Under the pieces are notes generated by a model, which was not told where the DNA came from, did no database searches, and was given only the letters and a program-made list of their open reading frames with translations. A program made the position numbers and the translations under genes. Below, in pieces: positions 1 to 10,682 of a stretch of DNA of 64,000 nucleotides. Origin of the DNA: Pseudomonas weihenstephanensis (GTDB lineage Bacteria > Pseudomonadota > Gammaproteobacteria > Pseudomonadales > Pseudomonadaceae); NCBI RefSeq assembly GCF_001043055.1, contig NZ_JYLF01000002.1:124001-188000 (forward strand), in the 5' to 3' direction. How positions within the stretch are numbered: position 1 is the stretch's first letter; each line of letters starts with the position of its first letter.

Positions 1-3
1 TAG

Positions 4-50
4 AGGCGTTTTCAATTTGCCCGAATGAGGTGGGCAAATTGAGAACGCCT
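4..50. repeat. Long inverted repeat downstream of lptB
   Basis: Arms 4-10 and 44-50 (AGGCGTT/AACGCCT) and 13-22 and 32-41 (CAATTTGCCC/GGGCAAATTG) pair with only a two-base interruption, giving a strong hairpin. No T-run follows on either strand, so it is not a classical terminator. It lies just after lptB on the transcribed minus strand. In Pseudomonas rpoN usually follows lptB (known context; rpoN is outside the window), so the hairpin may act as an mRNA-processing or attenuating structure between them. That role is inferred. Confidence 0.6.
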
Positions 51-78
51 GCAAGGCAGGTTGAAGCAGGGGAGGGGC

Positions 79-804
79 TTACAAGCGGAACTCGTTGCCC
101 AGGTACACTTCTCTCACCAGTTTGTTGGTCAGAATCGTTTCAGCGTCGCCTTCAGCAATCAGTTGTCCGTCGTTAACGATGTAAGCTGTTTCGCAAATAT
201 CGAGAGTTTCGCGGACGTTGTGATCGGTGATTAGCACGCCAATGCCTTTGGCCTTGAGGTGATGGATGATTTGCTTGATGTCGCCCACAGAGATCGGGTC
301 GACACCGGCAAAGGGTTCATCGAGCAGGATGAACTTGGGGGCAGTGGCCAATGCGCGGGCGATTTCTACCCGGCGACGCTCGCCACCCGACAGACTCATG
401 CCCAGGTTGTCGCGAATGTGGTTGATATGGAATTCCTGCAACAGGCTTTCCAGCTCTTTGCGACGACCTGCTTTATCCAGTTCCTTGCGCGTTTCGAGGA
501 TCGCCATGATGTTATCGGCGACCGACAATTTGCGGAAAATGGAGGCTTCTTGCGGCAGATAACCGATACCGGCGCGTGCGCGACCGTGCATCGGCTGATG
601 GCTGACATCCAGGTCATCAATCAACACGCGGCCCTGATCGGCCTGCACCAGGCCCACGATCATGTAGAAGCAGGTGGTCTTGCCGGCACCGTTAGGGCCG
701 AGCAAGCCTACAATCTGCCCGCTGTCGATCGACAGGCTGACGTCACGCACTACCTGACGGCTTTTGTAGCTTTTAGCCAGATGCTGGGCTTTCAGAGTTG
801 CCAT
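79..804 (-). CDS. lptB: LptB, LPS export ABC transporter ATPase
   Basis: Cytoplasmic ATPase of the LptB2FG complex, which extracts lipopolysaccharide from the inner membrane and pushes it along the LptC-LptA bridge. The 241-aa protein has Walker [10 protein letters not shown] (36-44), ABC signature LSGGERRR (138-145), Walker B ending LLDEP (160-164) and a switch histidine (195), as expected for LptB. Its ATG overlaps the lptA stop by one base (TAATG), so the two are translationally coupled. It is the last gene of the minus-strand kdsD-kdsC-lptC-lptA-lptB run. Nothing atypical is visible. Confidence 0.97.
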   Translation of the reverse strand: MATLKAQHLAKSYKSRQVVRDVSLSIDSGQIVGLLGPNGAGKTTCFYMIVGLVQADQGRVLIDDLDVSHQPMHGRARAGIGYLPQEASIFRKLSVADNIMAILETRKELDKAGRRKELESLLQEFHINHIRDNLGMSLSGGERRRVEIARALATAPKFILLDEPFAGVDPISVGDIKQIIHHLKAKGIGVLITDHNVRETLDICETAYIVNDGQLIAEGDAETILTNKLVREVYLGNEFRL

Positions 805-1349
805 TACTGGGCCTTCTGCGCGTCAGTTTTTTTCTTCGGCTGGATCACCATGTCGATACGAGGGCGAGGCGCAGTAACGCTGCTGCCAGTGGCGCGACCC
901 GCATTGGCGACTTGTTTGACCGTGTCGTAGACGATTTTCTCGCCTTCGGTGGTGTTGCCGTCGTTGATTACCTTGGCTTTGTCGATCAATACGATGCGGT
1001 TTTGCGGCGCATGGTACTGAATGGTCACGCCGTAGGCTTGAACCGGTTTAGGGTCTGTGGCTTTTTGCAGTTGCTCAAAGTAGGCCAGGTTGCCGACCGA
1101 GGTGACCACGTCAATTTCGCCCGCAGCATTGCGCGTGATAGTGACCGTGTTACCGGTAATTTTCATCGAGCCTTGAGTGATGATTACGTCGCCCTTGTAG
1201 GTCGCGACGCCTTTTTTATCATCCAGCTGCGCTTCGTTAGCCTGAATGCGGATAGGCTGTTCGTTGTCGTTCGGCAGAGCCCAGGCGCTCACGCTTCCCA
1301 GTGCTGCGCTCAGGCTGAGCAATAAAGGGAGGGTTTTAACGAGACTCAT
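804..1349 (-). CDS. lptA: LptA, periplasmic LPS transport protein
   Basis: Periplasmic bridge protein that polymerises a beta-jellyroll groove carrying LPS from LptC to outer-membrane LptD. The 181-aa product starts with a signal peptide (short basic start, hydrophobic residues 5-22, likely cleavage after the Ala near 24) followed by an OstA/LptA domain. The C-terminus is Lys/Gln-rich. The start codon overlaps the 3' end of lptC by 14 bp and the stop overlaps lptB by 1 bp, which indicates tight coupling in one mRNA. Length and context fit LptA. Confidence 0.95.
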   Translation of the reverse strand: MSLVKTLPLLLSLSAALGSVSAWALPNDNEQPIRIQANEAQLDDKKGVATYKGDVIITQGSMKITGNTVTITRNAAGEIDVVTSVGNLAYFEQLQKATDPKPVQAYGVTIQYHAPQNRIVLIDKAKVINDGNTTEGEKIVYDTVKQVANAGRATGSSVTAPRPRIDMVIQPKKKTDAQKAQ

Positions 1350-1908
1350 ACTGTCCTCTTACGTTGGACAGCAGGTCCATCCTGCCGTCTTTCAAATATG
1401 CTTTCATGCCATTGGCGGTGGTCACACCGCCAGCGCCGTCGATTCTAACGGCTTGCTCGGTCTGCGCATATTGCTTCTGTGGGAATACTGTCATGCGTGA
1501 GCTGGTGATGATCAGCTCGCGGTTTCGTTCGTCGGTACGCGCGACCCGTACCGAGTCGATCAATTCGACTTCAGTGCCATCCGGGTTCACTTCGCCACGC
1601 AGGCTTTGAACGTGCCACGGGAAGGTGGTTCCGCGGTACATCTGCAAGTCCGGGTTGGTCAGCAACGTCACTTCGCTGGCCTTGAGGTGCTCGACTTTGT
1701 CGGACGTCATTTCGTATTGCAGCTTGCCGTCCGGCAGGTACTGAAGGCTGTGCGCATTGATAGCGTAATAGTCGATAGCGGTTTCATCGACGGCCACGGC
1801 GGGTTTGTCGAGGAAGCGCTCCGGGCTGATATTCCAGTAGCCAACGGCGGCAAACAGCGCAGCAATGACCCCGAATAACAGGAAATTGCGAATTTTTTTA
1901 CTCAGCAT
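1336..1908 (-). CDS. lptC: LptC, inner-membrane LPS export protein
   Basis: Bitopic inner-membrane protein that accepts LPS from LptBFG and hands it to LptA. The 190-aa product has one N-terminal membrane segment (about residues 8-26) and then a periplasmic beta-rich domain of the LptC/YrbK family. It lies 8 bp after kdsC and overlaps lptA by 14 bp. The order kdsC-lptC-lptA-lptB is the conserved arrangement in gammaproteobacteria and supports the call as much as the divergent sequence does. Confidence 0.93.
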   Translation of the reverse strand: MLSKKIRNFLLFGVIAALFAAVGYWNISPERFLDKPAVAVDETAIDYYAINAHSLQYLPDGKLQYEMTSDKVEHLKASEVTLLTNPDLQMYRGTTFPWHVQSLRGEVNPDGTEVELIDSVRVARTDERNRELIITSSRMTVFPQKQYAQTEQAVRIDGAGGVTTANGMKAYLKDGRMDLLSNVRGQYESR

Positions 1909-1916
1909 AGAAAGCT

Positions 1917-2441
1917 CTATAGGTAGGCAGCGTGAGCGGCATCAAGGCGGCCTTGGGCGCGCAGGATCAATTCACAAAACTCTCGGGCGGCACCCTCACC
2001 GCCCCGCGCTTGTGTCACGCCGTGGGCGTGCTCGCGCACGAAACTGGCGGCATTGGCCACGGCCATGCCCAGACCTACGCGGCGGATAACCGGCAAGTCC
2101 GGCAAGTCATCGCCCAAATAGGCGACCTGTTCATAGCTTAGGTTGAGTTGGCCGAGAAGCTCGTCCAATACCACTAATTTGTCTTCACGCCCCTGATACA
2201 GGTACGGGATACCAAGGTTTTGCGCACGACGCTCAACCACAGGGGTTTTGCGGCCACTGATAATTGCCGTTTGCACGCCGCCAGCCATCAGCATCTTGAT
2301 GCCCTGGCCGTCGAGGGTATTAAACGTTTTGAACTCGCTGCCGTCCTCAAGGAAGTACAGCCGGCCGTCGGTCAGCACGCCATCAACGTCGAAAATGGCG
2401 AGTTTGATCCCTTTGCCGCGTTTGAGTAAATCGCTGCTCAT
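1917..2441 (-). CDS. kdsC: KdsC, Kdo-8-phosphate phosphatase
   Basis: Hydrolyses 3-deoxy-D-manno-octulosonate 8-phosphate to Kdo for the LPS inner core. The 174-aa HAD-superfamily phosphatase has the nucleophile motif DVD (Asp18, Asp20), the motif II serine (62) and the metal-binding GDDLPD (110-115). There is no cap domain, consistent with the tetrameric C0-type KdsC. Its ATG overlaps the kdsD stop by one base. The adjacent isomerase KdsD supplies the start of the same pathway. Confidence 0.96.
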   Translation of the reverse strand: MSSDLLKRGKGIKLAIFDVDGVLTDGRLYFLEDGSEFKTFNTLDGQGIKMLMAGGVQTAIISGRKTPVVERRAQNLGIPYLYQGREDKLVVLDELLGQLNLSYEQVAYLGDDLPDLPVIRRVGLGMAVANAASFVREHAHGVTQARGGEGAAREFCELILRAQGRLDAAHAAYL

Positions 2442-3415
2442 TACATCACTCCTGCGCGCAGTAAATCGTGCATGTTCAAGGCGCCGACAGGGCGGTCATC
2501 CTTGTCGACGACAACCAGCGCGCTGATTTTGTGGTCTTCCATGATTTTGAGGGCCTCAGCGGCCAGCATATCGGCACGCGCTGTCTTGCCGTGCGGGGTC
2601 ATGACGGTGTCGATGGTTGCGTTGCGGATATCGATTTCCCGATCCAGCGTGCGGCGCAAGTCGCCGTCAGTGAAGATCCCGGCCAGACGGCCATCGGCTT
2701 CGGTGACAACGGTCATGCCCAGCCCCTTGTGGGTCATTTCCATCAGTGCGTCCCGAAGCAGCGTGCCGCGTACCACTTGCGGAAGCTCTTCGCCTGCGTG
2801 CATGACGTTTTCTACTTTAAGCAGCAAGCGACGGCCGAGGGCGCCACCAGGGTGCGAAAAAGCGAAGTCTTCAGCGGTAAAACCACGCGCTTCAAGCAAG
2901 GCAATGGCCAGTGCATCACCCAGCACCAGCGTCGCGGTGGTGGAGGAGGTCGGCGCCAGGTTCAGTGGGCAAGCCTCTTGGGCCACGCGGGCATCCAGGC
3001 TGACGTCAGCGGCTTTGGCCAGTGGTGATTCAGGGTTGCCAGTCATGCTGATCAATTGAATGCCCAGGCGCTTGATCAGCGGCAGCAAGGTGACGATTTC
3101 GGCGGTCGAGCCCGAATTGGACAGCGCGAGGATGATGTCATCGCGGGTGATCATGCCCATGTCACCGTGGCTGGCTTCGGCGGGATGAACAAAAAAAGCC
3201 GTGGTGCCGGTGCTGGCCAGCGTGGCGGCTATTTTGTTGCCTATGTGCCCGGATTTGCCCATGCCGACGACGACTACTCGGCCCTTGCTCGCCAGAATCA
3301 TCTCGCAAGCGCGTACGAAATCAGCGTCGATACGGGGCAGTAAATCTTCTACGGCTTCCAGTTCGAAGCGGATGGTGCGTTGTGCAGATTGAATCAGGTC
3401 GCTGGATTGGCTCAT
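2441..3415 (-). CDS. kdsD: KdsD, arabinose-5-phosphate isomerase
   Basis: Interconverts ribulose 5-phosphate and arabinose 5-phosphate, the first committed step towards Kdo. The 324-aa protein has an N-terminal SIS domain with SNSGST (99-104), the GKSGHIG segment (53-59) and HPAEASHGD (77-85), followed by two CBS domains (about 205-324). This is the full KdsD architecture rather than the shorter KpsF-like forms. It is the first gene of the minus-strand LPS operon. The 292-bp gap to mlaF must hold the divergent promoters. Confidence 0.96.
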   Translation of the reverse strand: MSQSSDLIQSAQRTIRFELEAVEDLLPRIDADFVRACEMILASKGRVVVVGMGKSGHIGNKIAATLASTGTTAFFVHPAEASHGDMGMITRDDIILALSNSGSTAEIVTLLPLIKRLGIQLISMTGNPESPLAKAADVSLDARVAQEACPLNLAPTSSTTATLVLGDALAIALLEARGFTAEDFAFSHPGGALGRRLLLKVENVMHAGEELPQVVRGTLLRDALMEMTHKGLGMTVVTEADGRLAGIFTDGDLRRTLDREIDIRNATIDTVMTPHGKTARADMLAAEALKIMEDHKISALVVVDKDDRPVGALNMHDLLRAGVM

Positions 3416-3707
3416 GTTTGAAGTCGGGTAGCCTGAGAAAAGGCGGCGATTATAGCGGTTCTGCGCAATTCCCTCACGTTAGATCGTCATGCTTTGTTGT
3501 CGCTGGTAACAAAGCGTCATTGGACTTTAGGATGAATTGTGATTTTTTCACTGTCTTGAACCTGAATAGGCACTCCTTCGGCCTTGGGCGGTCAGTATCA
3601 GCAGTGATATAGTTCGCCGCCAGTTCGGCCCGCTCAAGGAACGCGCGCTTCCTGAAAAGAAGCTTGGTGTCCGGTTAGAGGCAGAGGCTGCATCGCAAGG
3701 AGTTTAG
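3416..3707. promoter_or_regulatory. Divergent intergenic region kdsD/mlaF
   Basis: This 292-bp segment separates the minus-strand kdsD-lptB genes from the plus-strand mla genes, so it must contain promoters for both. It includes an AT-richer part around 3520-3560. I could not identify a convincing conserved -35/-10 pair or a regulator box by eye. A ribosome-binding sequence AAGGAG (3698-3703) precedes the mlaF ATG. Confidence 0.5.
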
Positions 3708-4517
3708 ATGAGTGCCGATAACGCCTACGCGGTCGAGCTGAAGGGAGTTTCCTTCAAGCGCGGTGCGCGCAGCATCTTCAATAACGTCGATATTCGTATC
3801 CCGCGTGGCAAAGTCACGGGGATCATGGGGCCGTCCGGTTGCGGCAAGACCACTCTGTTGCGCTTGATGGGAATGCAACTGCGTCCCACTAACGGAGAAG
3901 TGTGGGTTAACGGTCAGAACTTGCCTACGCTGTCGCGCAGTGGCCTGTTCGACGCCCGCAAGCATATGGGTGTGCTGTTTCAGAGTGGCGCGCTGTTCAC
4001 CGATCTGGACGTGTTCGAAAACGTTGCCTTCCCGTTACGGGTTCATACCGAATTGCCGGAAGAAATGATCCGCGACATCGTGCTGCTTAAATTGCAGGCG
4101 GTGGGTTTGCGTGGCGCCATCGACTTGATGCCGGACGAGCTGTCCGGCGGTATGAAACGCCGTGTGGCGTTGGCCCGGGCGATTGCGCTGGACCCGCAAA
4201 TCCTGATGTATGACGAACCGTTCGTCGGTCAGGACCCCATTGCCATGGGCGTGTTGGTGCGTCTGATTCGTCTGCTCAATGATGCGCTGGGTATCACCAG
4301 CATTGTGGTTTCTCACGACTTGGCCGAAACAGCGAGCATTGCCGACTATTTATATGTAGTGGGCGATGGTCAGGTGCTGGGGCAGGGCACGCCTGAAGAG
4401 TTGATGAACGCTGATAATCCGCGCATTCGTCAGTTCATGACCGGCGATCCGGACGGTCCGGTACCGTTTCACTTTCCGGCGTCGGACTACCGAACCGATC
4501 TTCTGGGGAAGCGCTGA
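3708..4517 (+). CDS. mlaF: MlaF, phospholipid-transport ABC ATPase
   Basis: ATPase of the MlaFEDB inner-membrane complex, which moves phospholipids between inner membrane and the periplasmic carrier MlaC and maintains outer-membrane lipid asymmetry. The 269-aa protein has Walker [10 protein letters not shown] (41-49), signature LSGGMKRR (145-152) and Walker B ending MYDEP (167-171). The extended C-terminus is usual for MlaF, where it contacts the partner protomer and MlaB. It starts the five-gene mla operon and its stop overlaps the mlaE start (TGATG). Confidence 0.96.
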   Translation: MSADNAYAVELKGVSFKRGARSIFNNVDIRIPRGKVTGIMGPSGCGKTTLLRLMGMQLRPTNGEVWVNGQNLPTLSRSGLFDARKHMGVLFQSGALFTDLDVFENVAFPLRVHTELPEEMIRDIVLLKLQAVGLRGAIDLMPDELSGGMKRRVALARAIALDPQILMYDEPFVGQDPIAMGVLVRLIRLLNDALGITSIVVSHDLAETASIADYLYVVGDGQVLGQGTPEELMNADNPRIRQFMTGDPDGPVPFHFPASDYRTDLLGKR

Positions 4518-5314
4518 TGCGCAAACAATCAATAATGGACCGTGTCGCACTGTTCGGCCGGGCCGGGATCGATATTGTCTCGGTGCTGGGGCGTTCGACG
4601 ATTTTCCTGTTTCACGCCTTGCTGGGGCGTGGCGGTCTCGGCGGCGGCTTTGGGCTGTTGCTCAAACAACTGCATTCCGTCGGCGTCATGTCGCTGGTGA
4701 TTATTGTGGTTTCGGGCGTGTTTATCGGCATGGTCCTGGCGCTGCAAGGCTTCAGTATCCTGTCCAGCTACGGTTCTGAGCAGGCGGTCGGGCAGATGGT
4801 AGCCTTGACCCTGCTGCGCGAGTTGGGGCCGGTGGTAACCGCGCTGTTGTTCGCCGGGCGCGCCGGGTCTGCGTTGACCGCTGAAATCGGCAACATGAAA
4901 TCGACCGAGCAACTGTCCAGCCTGGAAATGATTGGCGTCGATCCACTGAAATACATCATCGCGCCACGCTTGTGGGCCGGGTTCATTTCCCTGCCGGTGC
5001 TAGCGATGATCTTCAGTGTGGTCGGGATCTGGGGTGGTTCGTGGGTGGCGGTGGACTGGCTGGGCGTCTATGACGGTTCCTACTGGGCCAATATGCAGAA
5101 CAGCGTGACCTTCAGTGGTGACGTGCTTAACGGGATCATCAAAAGCATCGTCTTTGCGTTTGTAGTGACCTGGATTGCCGTGTTTCAAGGTTATGACTGT
5201 GAGCCCACTTCAGAGGGGATCAGCCGTGCCACTACCAAGACCGTGGTGTATGCCTCTTTGGCTGTACTCGGGCTGGACTTTATTTTGACCGCCTTGATGT
5301 TTGGAGATTTCTGA
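4517..5314 (+). CDS. mlaE: MlaE, phospholipid-transport permease
   Basis: Integral inner-membrane permease that forms the dimeric channel of the Mla complex. The 265-aa protein has an amphipathic N-terminal interface helix and about five membrane segments, with the conserved cytoplasmic loop containing [10 protein letters not shown] (about residues 120-129), which is a hallmark of the MlaE family. It overlaps mlaF and mlaD by one base each (TGATG junctions), indicating translational coupling and fixed stoichiometry. Confidence 0.96.
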   Translation: MRKQSIMDRVALFGRAGIDIVSVLGRSTIFLFHALLGRGGLGGGFGLLLKQLHSVGVMSLVIIVVSGVFIGMVLALQGFSILSSYGSEQAVGQMVALTLLRELGPVVTALLFAGRAGSALTAEIGNMKSTEQLSSLEMIGVDPLKYIIAPRLWAGFISLPVLAMIFSVVGIWGGSWVAVDWLGVYDGSYWANMQNSVTFSGDVLNGIIKSIVFAFVVTWIAVFQGYDCEPTSEGISRATTKTVVYASLAVLGLDFILTALMFGDF

Positions 5315-5781
5315 TGCAAAACCGCACCATGGAAATCGGTGTCGGCCTGTTCCTGCTGGCTGGCATCCTGGCTTTGCTGTTGCTCGCCCTTCGGGTCAGT
5401 GGACTGTCCCCGACCGCCAGCAACGACACCTACAAGCTGTATGCCTATTTCGACAATATTGCCGGTCTGACCGTGCGCGCCAAGGTCTCGATGGCGGGCG
5501 TGACCATCGGTAAAGTCACTGCGATTGACCTGGACCGTGACAACTTCACGGCCCGCGTCACGCTGCAACTCGAAAAGAAAGTCGATAACCTGCCGACCGA
5601 TTCGACTGCGTCTATCCTCACGGCGGGCCTGTTGGGCGAAAAATACATCGGTATCAGCGTGGGCGGGGAAGACACCCTGCTCAAAGACGGTGGAACTATT
5701 CACGACACCCAATCGTCACTGGTTCTAGAAGACTTGATCGGCAAGTTCTTGCTCAATACCGTCAGTAAAGACGCCAAATAA
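5314..5781 (+). CDS. mlaD: MlaD, MCE-domain lipid-transport protein
   Basis: Inner-membrane-anchored MCE protein that forms a hexameric ring on the periplasmic side of MlaFE and contacts MlaC. The 155-aa product has one N-terminal membrane helix (about 7-27), then an MCE domain (about 38-117) and a short helical tail. A single MCE domain and this length match MlaD rather than PqiB or YebT, which carry many. Its start overlaps the mlaE stop. Confidence 0.95.
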   Translation: MQNRTMEIGVGLFLLAGILALLLLALRVSGLSPTASNDTYKLYAYFDNIAGLTVRAKVSMAGVTIGKVTAIDLDRDNFTARVTLQLEKKVDNLPTDSTASILTAGLLGEKYIGISVGGEDTLLKDGGTIHDTQSSLVLEDLIGKFLLNTVSKDAK

Positions 5782-5792
5782 GGAGTGTTTTG

Positions 5793-6440
5793 ATGATTTC
5801 TCTTTTACGTCGTGGCCTGCTGGTGATGTTGGCAGCAGCCCTTCCGCTGATGGCTAATGCGGCACCGGGGCAATCTGCCCATGACATCGTTCAAGACACT
5901 ACCACCCGTTTGCTGGCTGACCTTCAAGCCAACAAAGAGCAGTACAAGCAAGACCCGAGCAGGTTTTACGATGCCTTGAACAGCATTGTCGGACCGGCTG
6001 TAGATGTTGAAGGTATTTCCAAAAGCATCATGACCGTTAAGTACTCGCGAAATGCAACGCCTGCGCAAATGCAGCGCTTTCAAGAGAACTTCAAGCGCAG
6101 CCTGATGCAGTTCTACGGTAACGCCTTGCTTGAATTTAAAAATCAGGGCATCACCGTCGGGTCAGCCAAGGATGAAAGCGGCGACCGCACCAGCGTTGAC
6201 ATGATCGTCAAAGGCGATAACGGCGCCACTTACCCGCTGTCCTACACCCTCAACAAGGTGAAAGGTGAGTGGAAAGTGCGCAACGTGATCGTTAACGGTA
6301 TCAACATAGGGAAGTTGTTCCGCGATCAGTTCTCTGATGCCATGCAGAAAAATGGCAACAACCTGGATAAAACCATTGATAACTGGGCAGGCGAAGTGGC
6401 CAAGGTCAAGCAAGAGACTGACAAGGCCATCGACAAATGA
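5793..6440 (+). CDS. mlaC: MlaC, periplasmic phospholipid carrier
   Basis: Soluble periplasmic protein that shuttles phospholipids between MlaA-porin at the outer membrane and MlaFEDB. I chose the ATG at 5793 over a TTG one codon upstream, because AAGGAG at 5780-5785 is then seven bases away. The 215-aa product has a clear signal peptide (hydrophobic 8-20, cleavage after the Ala near 23) and the MlaC/Ttg2 fold. TtgD-type names have been used for such genes in Pseudomonas. The stop overlaps the mlaB start. Confidence 0.95.
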   Translation: MISLLRRGLLVMLAAALPLMANAAPGQSAHDIVQDTTTRLLADLQANKEQYKQDPSRFYDALNSIVGPAVDVEGISKSIMTVKYSRNATPAQMQRFQENFKRSLMQFYGNALLEFKNQGITVGSAKDESGDRTSVDMIVKGDNGATYPLSYTLNKVKGEWKVRNVIVNGINIGKLFRDQFSDAMQKNGNNLDKTIDNWAGEVAKVKQETDKAIDK

Positions 6441-6742
6441 GTGAGGGCGCCGTAACCCTGGCCGGTGAAAGCGAGTTGCGACTCAGTGGCGTGCTTGACT
6501 ACCAAACCGGCCCTCGTTTGCGCAAGGAAGGCCAGGCCCTGATCAAAAAGGCGCTGGCCAAATCCTTGGTCGTCGATTGCTCGGGCGTCACCAAGTCCAG
6601 CAGCGTGGGGTTATCGCTCCTGTTGTGCTTCATCCGTGACGCACAGGCCCTGAACAAGCCATTGAGCATTCGTGCCATGCCCGAAGACATGCGCGAAATC
6701 GCGCAGGTTTCGGGCTTGACTGAACTGTTGGCACATCATTAA
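6437..6742 (+). CDS. mlaB: MlaB, STAS-domain subunit
   Basis: Small cytoplasmic STAS protein that binds MlaF and is needed for assembly and activity of the transporter. The 101-aa sequence has the STAS core, with the conserved SSSVGLSLL segment (about 54-62) where anti-sigma antagonists carry the phospho-acceptor Ser/Thr. The ATGA junction with mlaC gives a 4-bp overlap. It is the last gene of mlaFEDCB and is followed by a strong terminator. Confidence 0.92.
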   Translation: MSEGAVTLAGESELRLSGVLDYQTGPRLRKEGQALIKKALAKSLVVDCSGVTKSSSVGLSLLLCFIRDAQALNKPLSIRAMPEDMREIAQVSGLTELLAHH

Positions 6743-6757
6743 TCGCCATTTATAGAG

Positions 6758-6810
6758 AAGCCCCCCGTCAGAGTCCTGTTTTACGGGGTTCGCAGGCGCG
6801 GGGCTTTTTT
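6758..6810 (+). terminator. Rho-independent terminator after mlaB
   Basis: AGCCCC arm at 6759-6764 pairs with GGGGCT at 6800-6805, with an inner CCGT/ACGG stem, followed by a run of T to 6810. It sits 16 bp after the mlaB stop and closes the mla operon, so ibaG needs its own promoter. Confidence 0.85.
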
Positions 6811-6856
6811 GTATGATGGCCGACCCGCGCGCGATAGGCGCTGATTGAGGTTGAGC

Positions 6857-8384
<1,528 letters not shown>

Positions 8385-8483
8385 TTTTTGGTGTCAGGCA
8401 TCATGGGCACACGGACTGTGCCCAGCCGCCAGGTGACGTAATGCCTTGTACGCGCTACCTTACCTGGCTTCGAATCGTTCAAG

Positions 8484-8506
8484 TCGAGCCTGATTATCAG
8501 GCTCGA
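8484..8506 (+). repeat. Perfect hairpin between murA and hisG
   Basis: TCGAGCCTGA (8484-8493) and TCAGGCTCGA (8497-8506) form a perfect 10-bp stem with a 3-base loop TTA in the 182-bp murA-hisG gap. Only a short GTTTGTCC follows, so it is a weak terminator at best. It may stabilise the murA mRNA end or partly separate murA from hisG transcription. Confidence 0.6.
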
Positions 8507-8566
8507 TGTTTGTCCGGCGCCGATTGCGTCCGGGCATAAGTACCCTGATAAGGACTTACGTTTCCC

Positions 8567-9202
8567 ATGCTGACCATTGCATTGTCCAAGGGCCGTATCC
8601 TTGACGACACTCTGCCGCTTCTCGCTGAAGCGGGCATTGTGCCGACCGAGAATCCGGACAAAAGCCGCAAGCTGATCATCCCGACCTCTCAGCCAGACGT
8701 ACGTTTGCTGATCGTACGCGCCACCGATGTGCCGACTTACGTTGAGCACGGTGCTGCCGACCTTGGTGTCGCCGGCAAAGACGTGCTGATGGAGTACGGT
8801 GGTCAGGGCCTGTACGAGCCGCTGGACCTGCGTATCGCCCAGTGCAAGCTGATGACCGCAGGTGCTGTGGGCGCCGTTGAGCCTAAAGGGCGTTTGCGCG
8901 TTGCCACCAAGTTCGTCAATGTGGCCAAGCGTTACTACGCCGAACAAGGGCGCCAGGTTGACATCATCAAGCTGTACGGCTCGATGGAACTGGCCCCGCT
9001 GATTGGCCTGGCCGACAAAATCATCGACGTGGTCGATACCGGTAACACCTTGCGTGCCAATGGCCTGGAACCTCAGGAATTCATTGCCGCCATCAGCTCC
9101 CGTCTGGTGGTTAACAAGGCTTCGATGAAAATGCAGCACGCCCGTATTCAAGCCCTGATCGATACCCTGCGCCAAGCAGTGGAATCTCGACACCGCGGCT
9201 GA
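8567..9202 (+). CDS. hisG: HisG, ATP phosphoribosyltransferase, short form
   Basis: First enzyme of histidine biosynthesis, condensing ATP with PRPP. At 211 aa this is the short HisG(S) form, which lacks the C-terminal histidine-sensing ACT-like domain and in the known family works with the regulatory subunit HisZ. hisZ is not in this window (in Pseudomonas it is usually elsewhere, near purA). The PRPP-binding segment [13 protein letters not shown] is present (about residues 150-162). It is followed by hisD and hisC in the same orientation. Confidence 0.96.
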   Translation: MLTIALSKGRILDDTLPLLAEAGIVPTENPDKSRKLIIPTSQPDVRLLIVRATDVPTYVEHGAADLGVAGKDVLMEYGGQGLYEPLDLRIAQCKLMTAGAVGAVEPKGRLRVATKFVNVAKRYYAEQGRQVDIIKLYGSMELAPLIGLADKIIDVVDTGNTLRANGLEPQEFIAAISSRLVVNKASMKMQHARIQALIDTLRQAVESRHRG

Positions 9203-9354
9203 CTCTCCTGCGCGACTGACCCTAAAGTCGCGCCCCTCTATCCGCGTAATCGCCAGAAATCTCAGGTATCCGCGCGGATGGCTTGTTAGTCTTGCTGTGC
9301 TCGCTGTGTAACATTATGAAATCTAAGCATTCGCCAATTACCGAGGCCCTCGCT

Positions 9355-10680
9355 ATGACCGCTCCCACTGCTATTCGTCGTCTCAACGCTGCTGACCCGG
9401 ACTTCGCGCAGCATCTGGATCATTTGCTGAGCTGGGAAAGTGTGTCTGACGACTCGGTCAACCAGCGTGTGCTCGACATCATCAAGGCCGTGCGCGAGCG
9501 TGGCGATGCAGCACTGGTTGAGTTCACTGAGCGTTTCGACGGGCTGCAAGTGGCCTCGATGGCAGACTTGATCCTGCCCCGTGAACGTCTGGAACTGGCA
9601 TTGACCCGTATCACGGCACCGCAGCGTGAAGCGTTGGAAAAAGCTGCACAGCGTGTACGCAGCTATCACGAAAAACAGAAACAGGATTCCTGGACCTACA
9701 CCGAGGCTGACGGCACGGTGCTGGGCCAAAAAGTCACTCCGCTGGACCGCGCCGGTCTTTACGTGCCAGGCGGCAAAGCGTCGTATCCCTCGTCGGTGTT
9801 GATGAACGCAATCCCGGCCAAGGTGGCTGGCGTGGCTGAAGTGGTCATGGTGGTGCCGACCCCGCGTGGCGAAATCAACGAACTGGTGCTGGCGGCCGCG
9901 TGCATCGCGGGCGTGGACCGGGTGTTCACCATCGGTGGCGCGCAAGCGGTGGCAGCACTGGCGTATGGCACCGAAAGCGTGCCTAAAGTCGACAAAGTGG
10001 TGGGGCCGGGCAACATTTATGTTGCCACCGCCAAGCGTCACGTATTCGGCCAGGTGGGGATCGACATGATCGCCGGGCCTTCGGAAATTCTGGTGGTGTG
10101 TGATGGTCTGACCGATCCGGACTGGATCGCCATGGACCTGTTCTCCCAGGCCGAGCACGACGAAGACGCGCAAGCGATCCTGGTCAGCCCGGACGCCGAG
10201 TTCCTCGACAAGGTGGCCGCGAGTATCGCCAAGTTGCTGCCGACGATGGAGCGTGCCGAGATCATCAACACGTCGATCAATGGTCGTGGCGCGCTGATCC
10301 TGGTGAACGACATGCAGCAGGCCATCGACGTGGCCAACCGCATCGCCCCGGAACACCTGGAGTTGTCGGTGGCTGACCCGCAGGCCTGGTTGCCGCAGAT
10401 TCGCCACGCGGGCGCTATTTTTATGGGCCGTCACACCTCAGAAGCGTTGGGCGATTACTGCGCAGGCCCCAACCACGTGCTGCCCACATCGGGCACCGCA
10501 CGGTTTTCTTCACCGCTGGGGGTGTATGACTTCCAGAAGCGTTCCTCGATCATCTTCTGCTCCGAGCAGGGCGCGTCCGAGCTGGGCAAAACGGCATCGG
10601 TACTGGCCCGTGGCGAGTCGTTGACCGGACACGCGCGCAGTGCTGAATACCGGATCATCGCCGACGAACAGGGGCAATAA
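9355..10680 (+). CDS. hisD: HisD, histidinol dehydrogenase
   Basis: Zn-dependent enzyme that oxidises histidinol to histidine in two NAD-dependent steps. I chose ATG 9355 (441 aa) over an in-frame upstream start at 9283, because family homology begins at MTAPTAIRR. Visible catalytic and zinc residues are Gln265, His268, Glu333-His334, Asp367 and His426, in the spacing of E. coli HisD. hisC follows after two bases. The 152-bp gap after hisG may hold a separate promoter. Confidence 0.97.
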   Translation: MTAPTAIRRLNAADPDFAQHLDHLLSWESVSDDSVNQRVLDIIKAVRERGDAALVEFTERFDGLQVASMADLILPRERLELALTRITAPQREALEKAAQRVRSYHEKQKQDSWTYTEADGTVLGQKVTPLDRAGLYVPGGKASYPSSVLMNAIPAKVAGVAEVVMVVPTPRGEINELVLAAACIAGVDRVFTIGGAQAVAALAYGTESVPKVDKVVGPGNIYVATAKRHVFGQVGIDMIAGPSEILVVCDGLTDPDWIAMDLFSQAEHDEDAQAILVSPDAEFLDKVAASIAKLLPTMERAEIINTSINGRGALILVNDMQQAIDVANRIAPEHLELSVADPQAWLPQIRHAGAIFMGRHTSEALGDYCAGPNHVLPTSGTARFSSPLGVYDFQKRSSIIFCSEQGASELGKTASVLARGESLTGHARSAEYRIIADEQGQ

Positions 10681-10682
10681 GC

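Noticed and set aside
9286..10434. Long open frame on the minus strand opposite hisD (382 aa)
   Set aside because: It lies wholly opposite hisD, is rich in His/Arg/Gln typical of antisense to GC-rich coding sequence, and has no recognisable motif.
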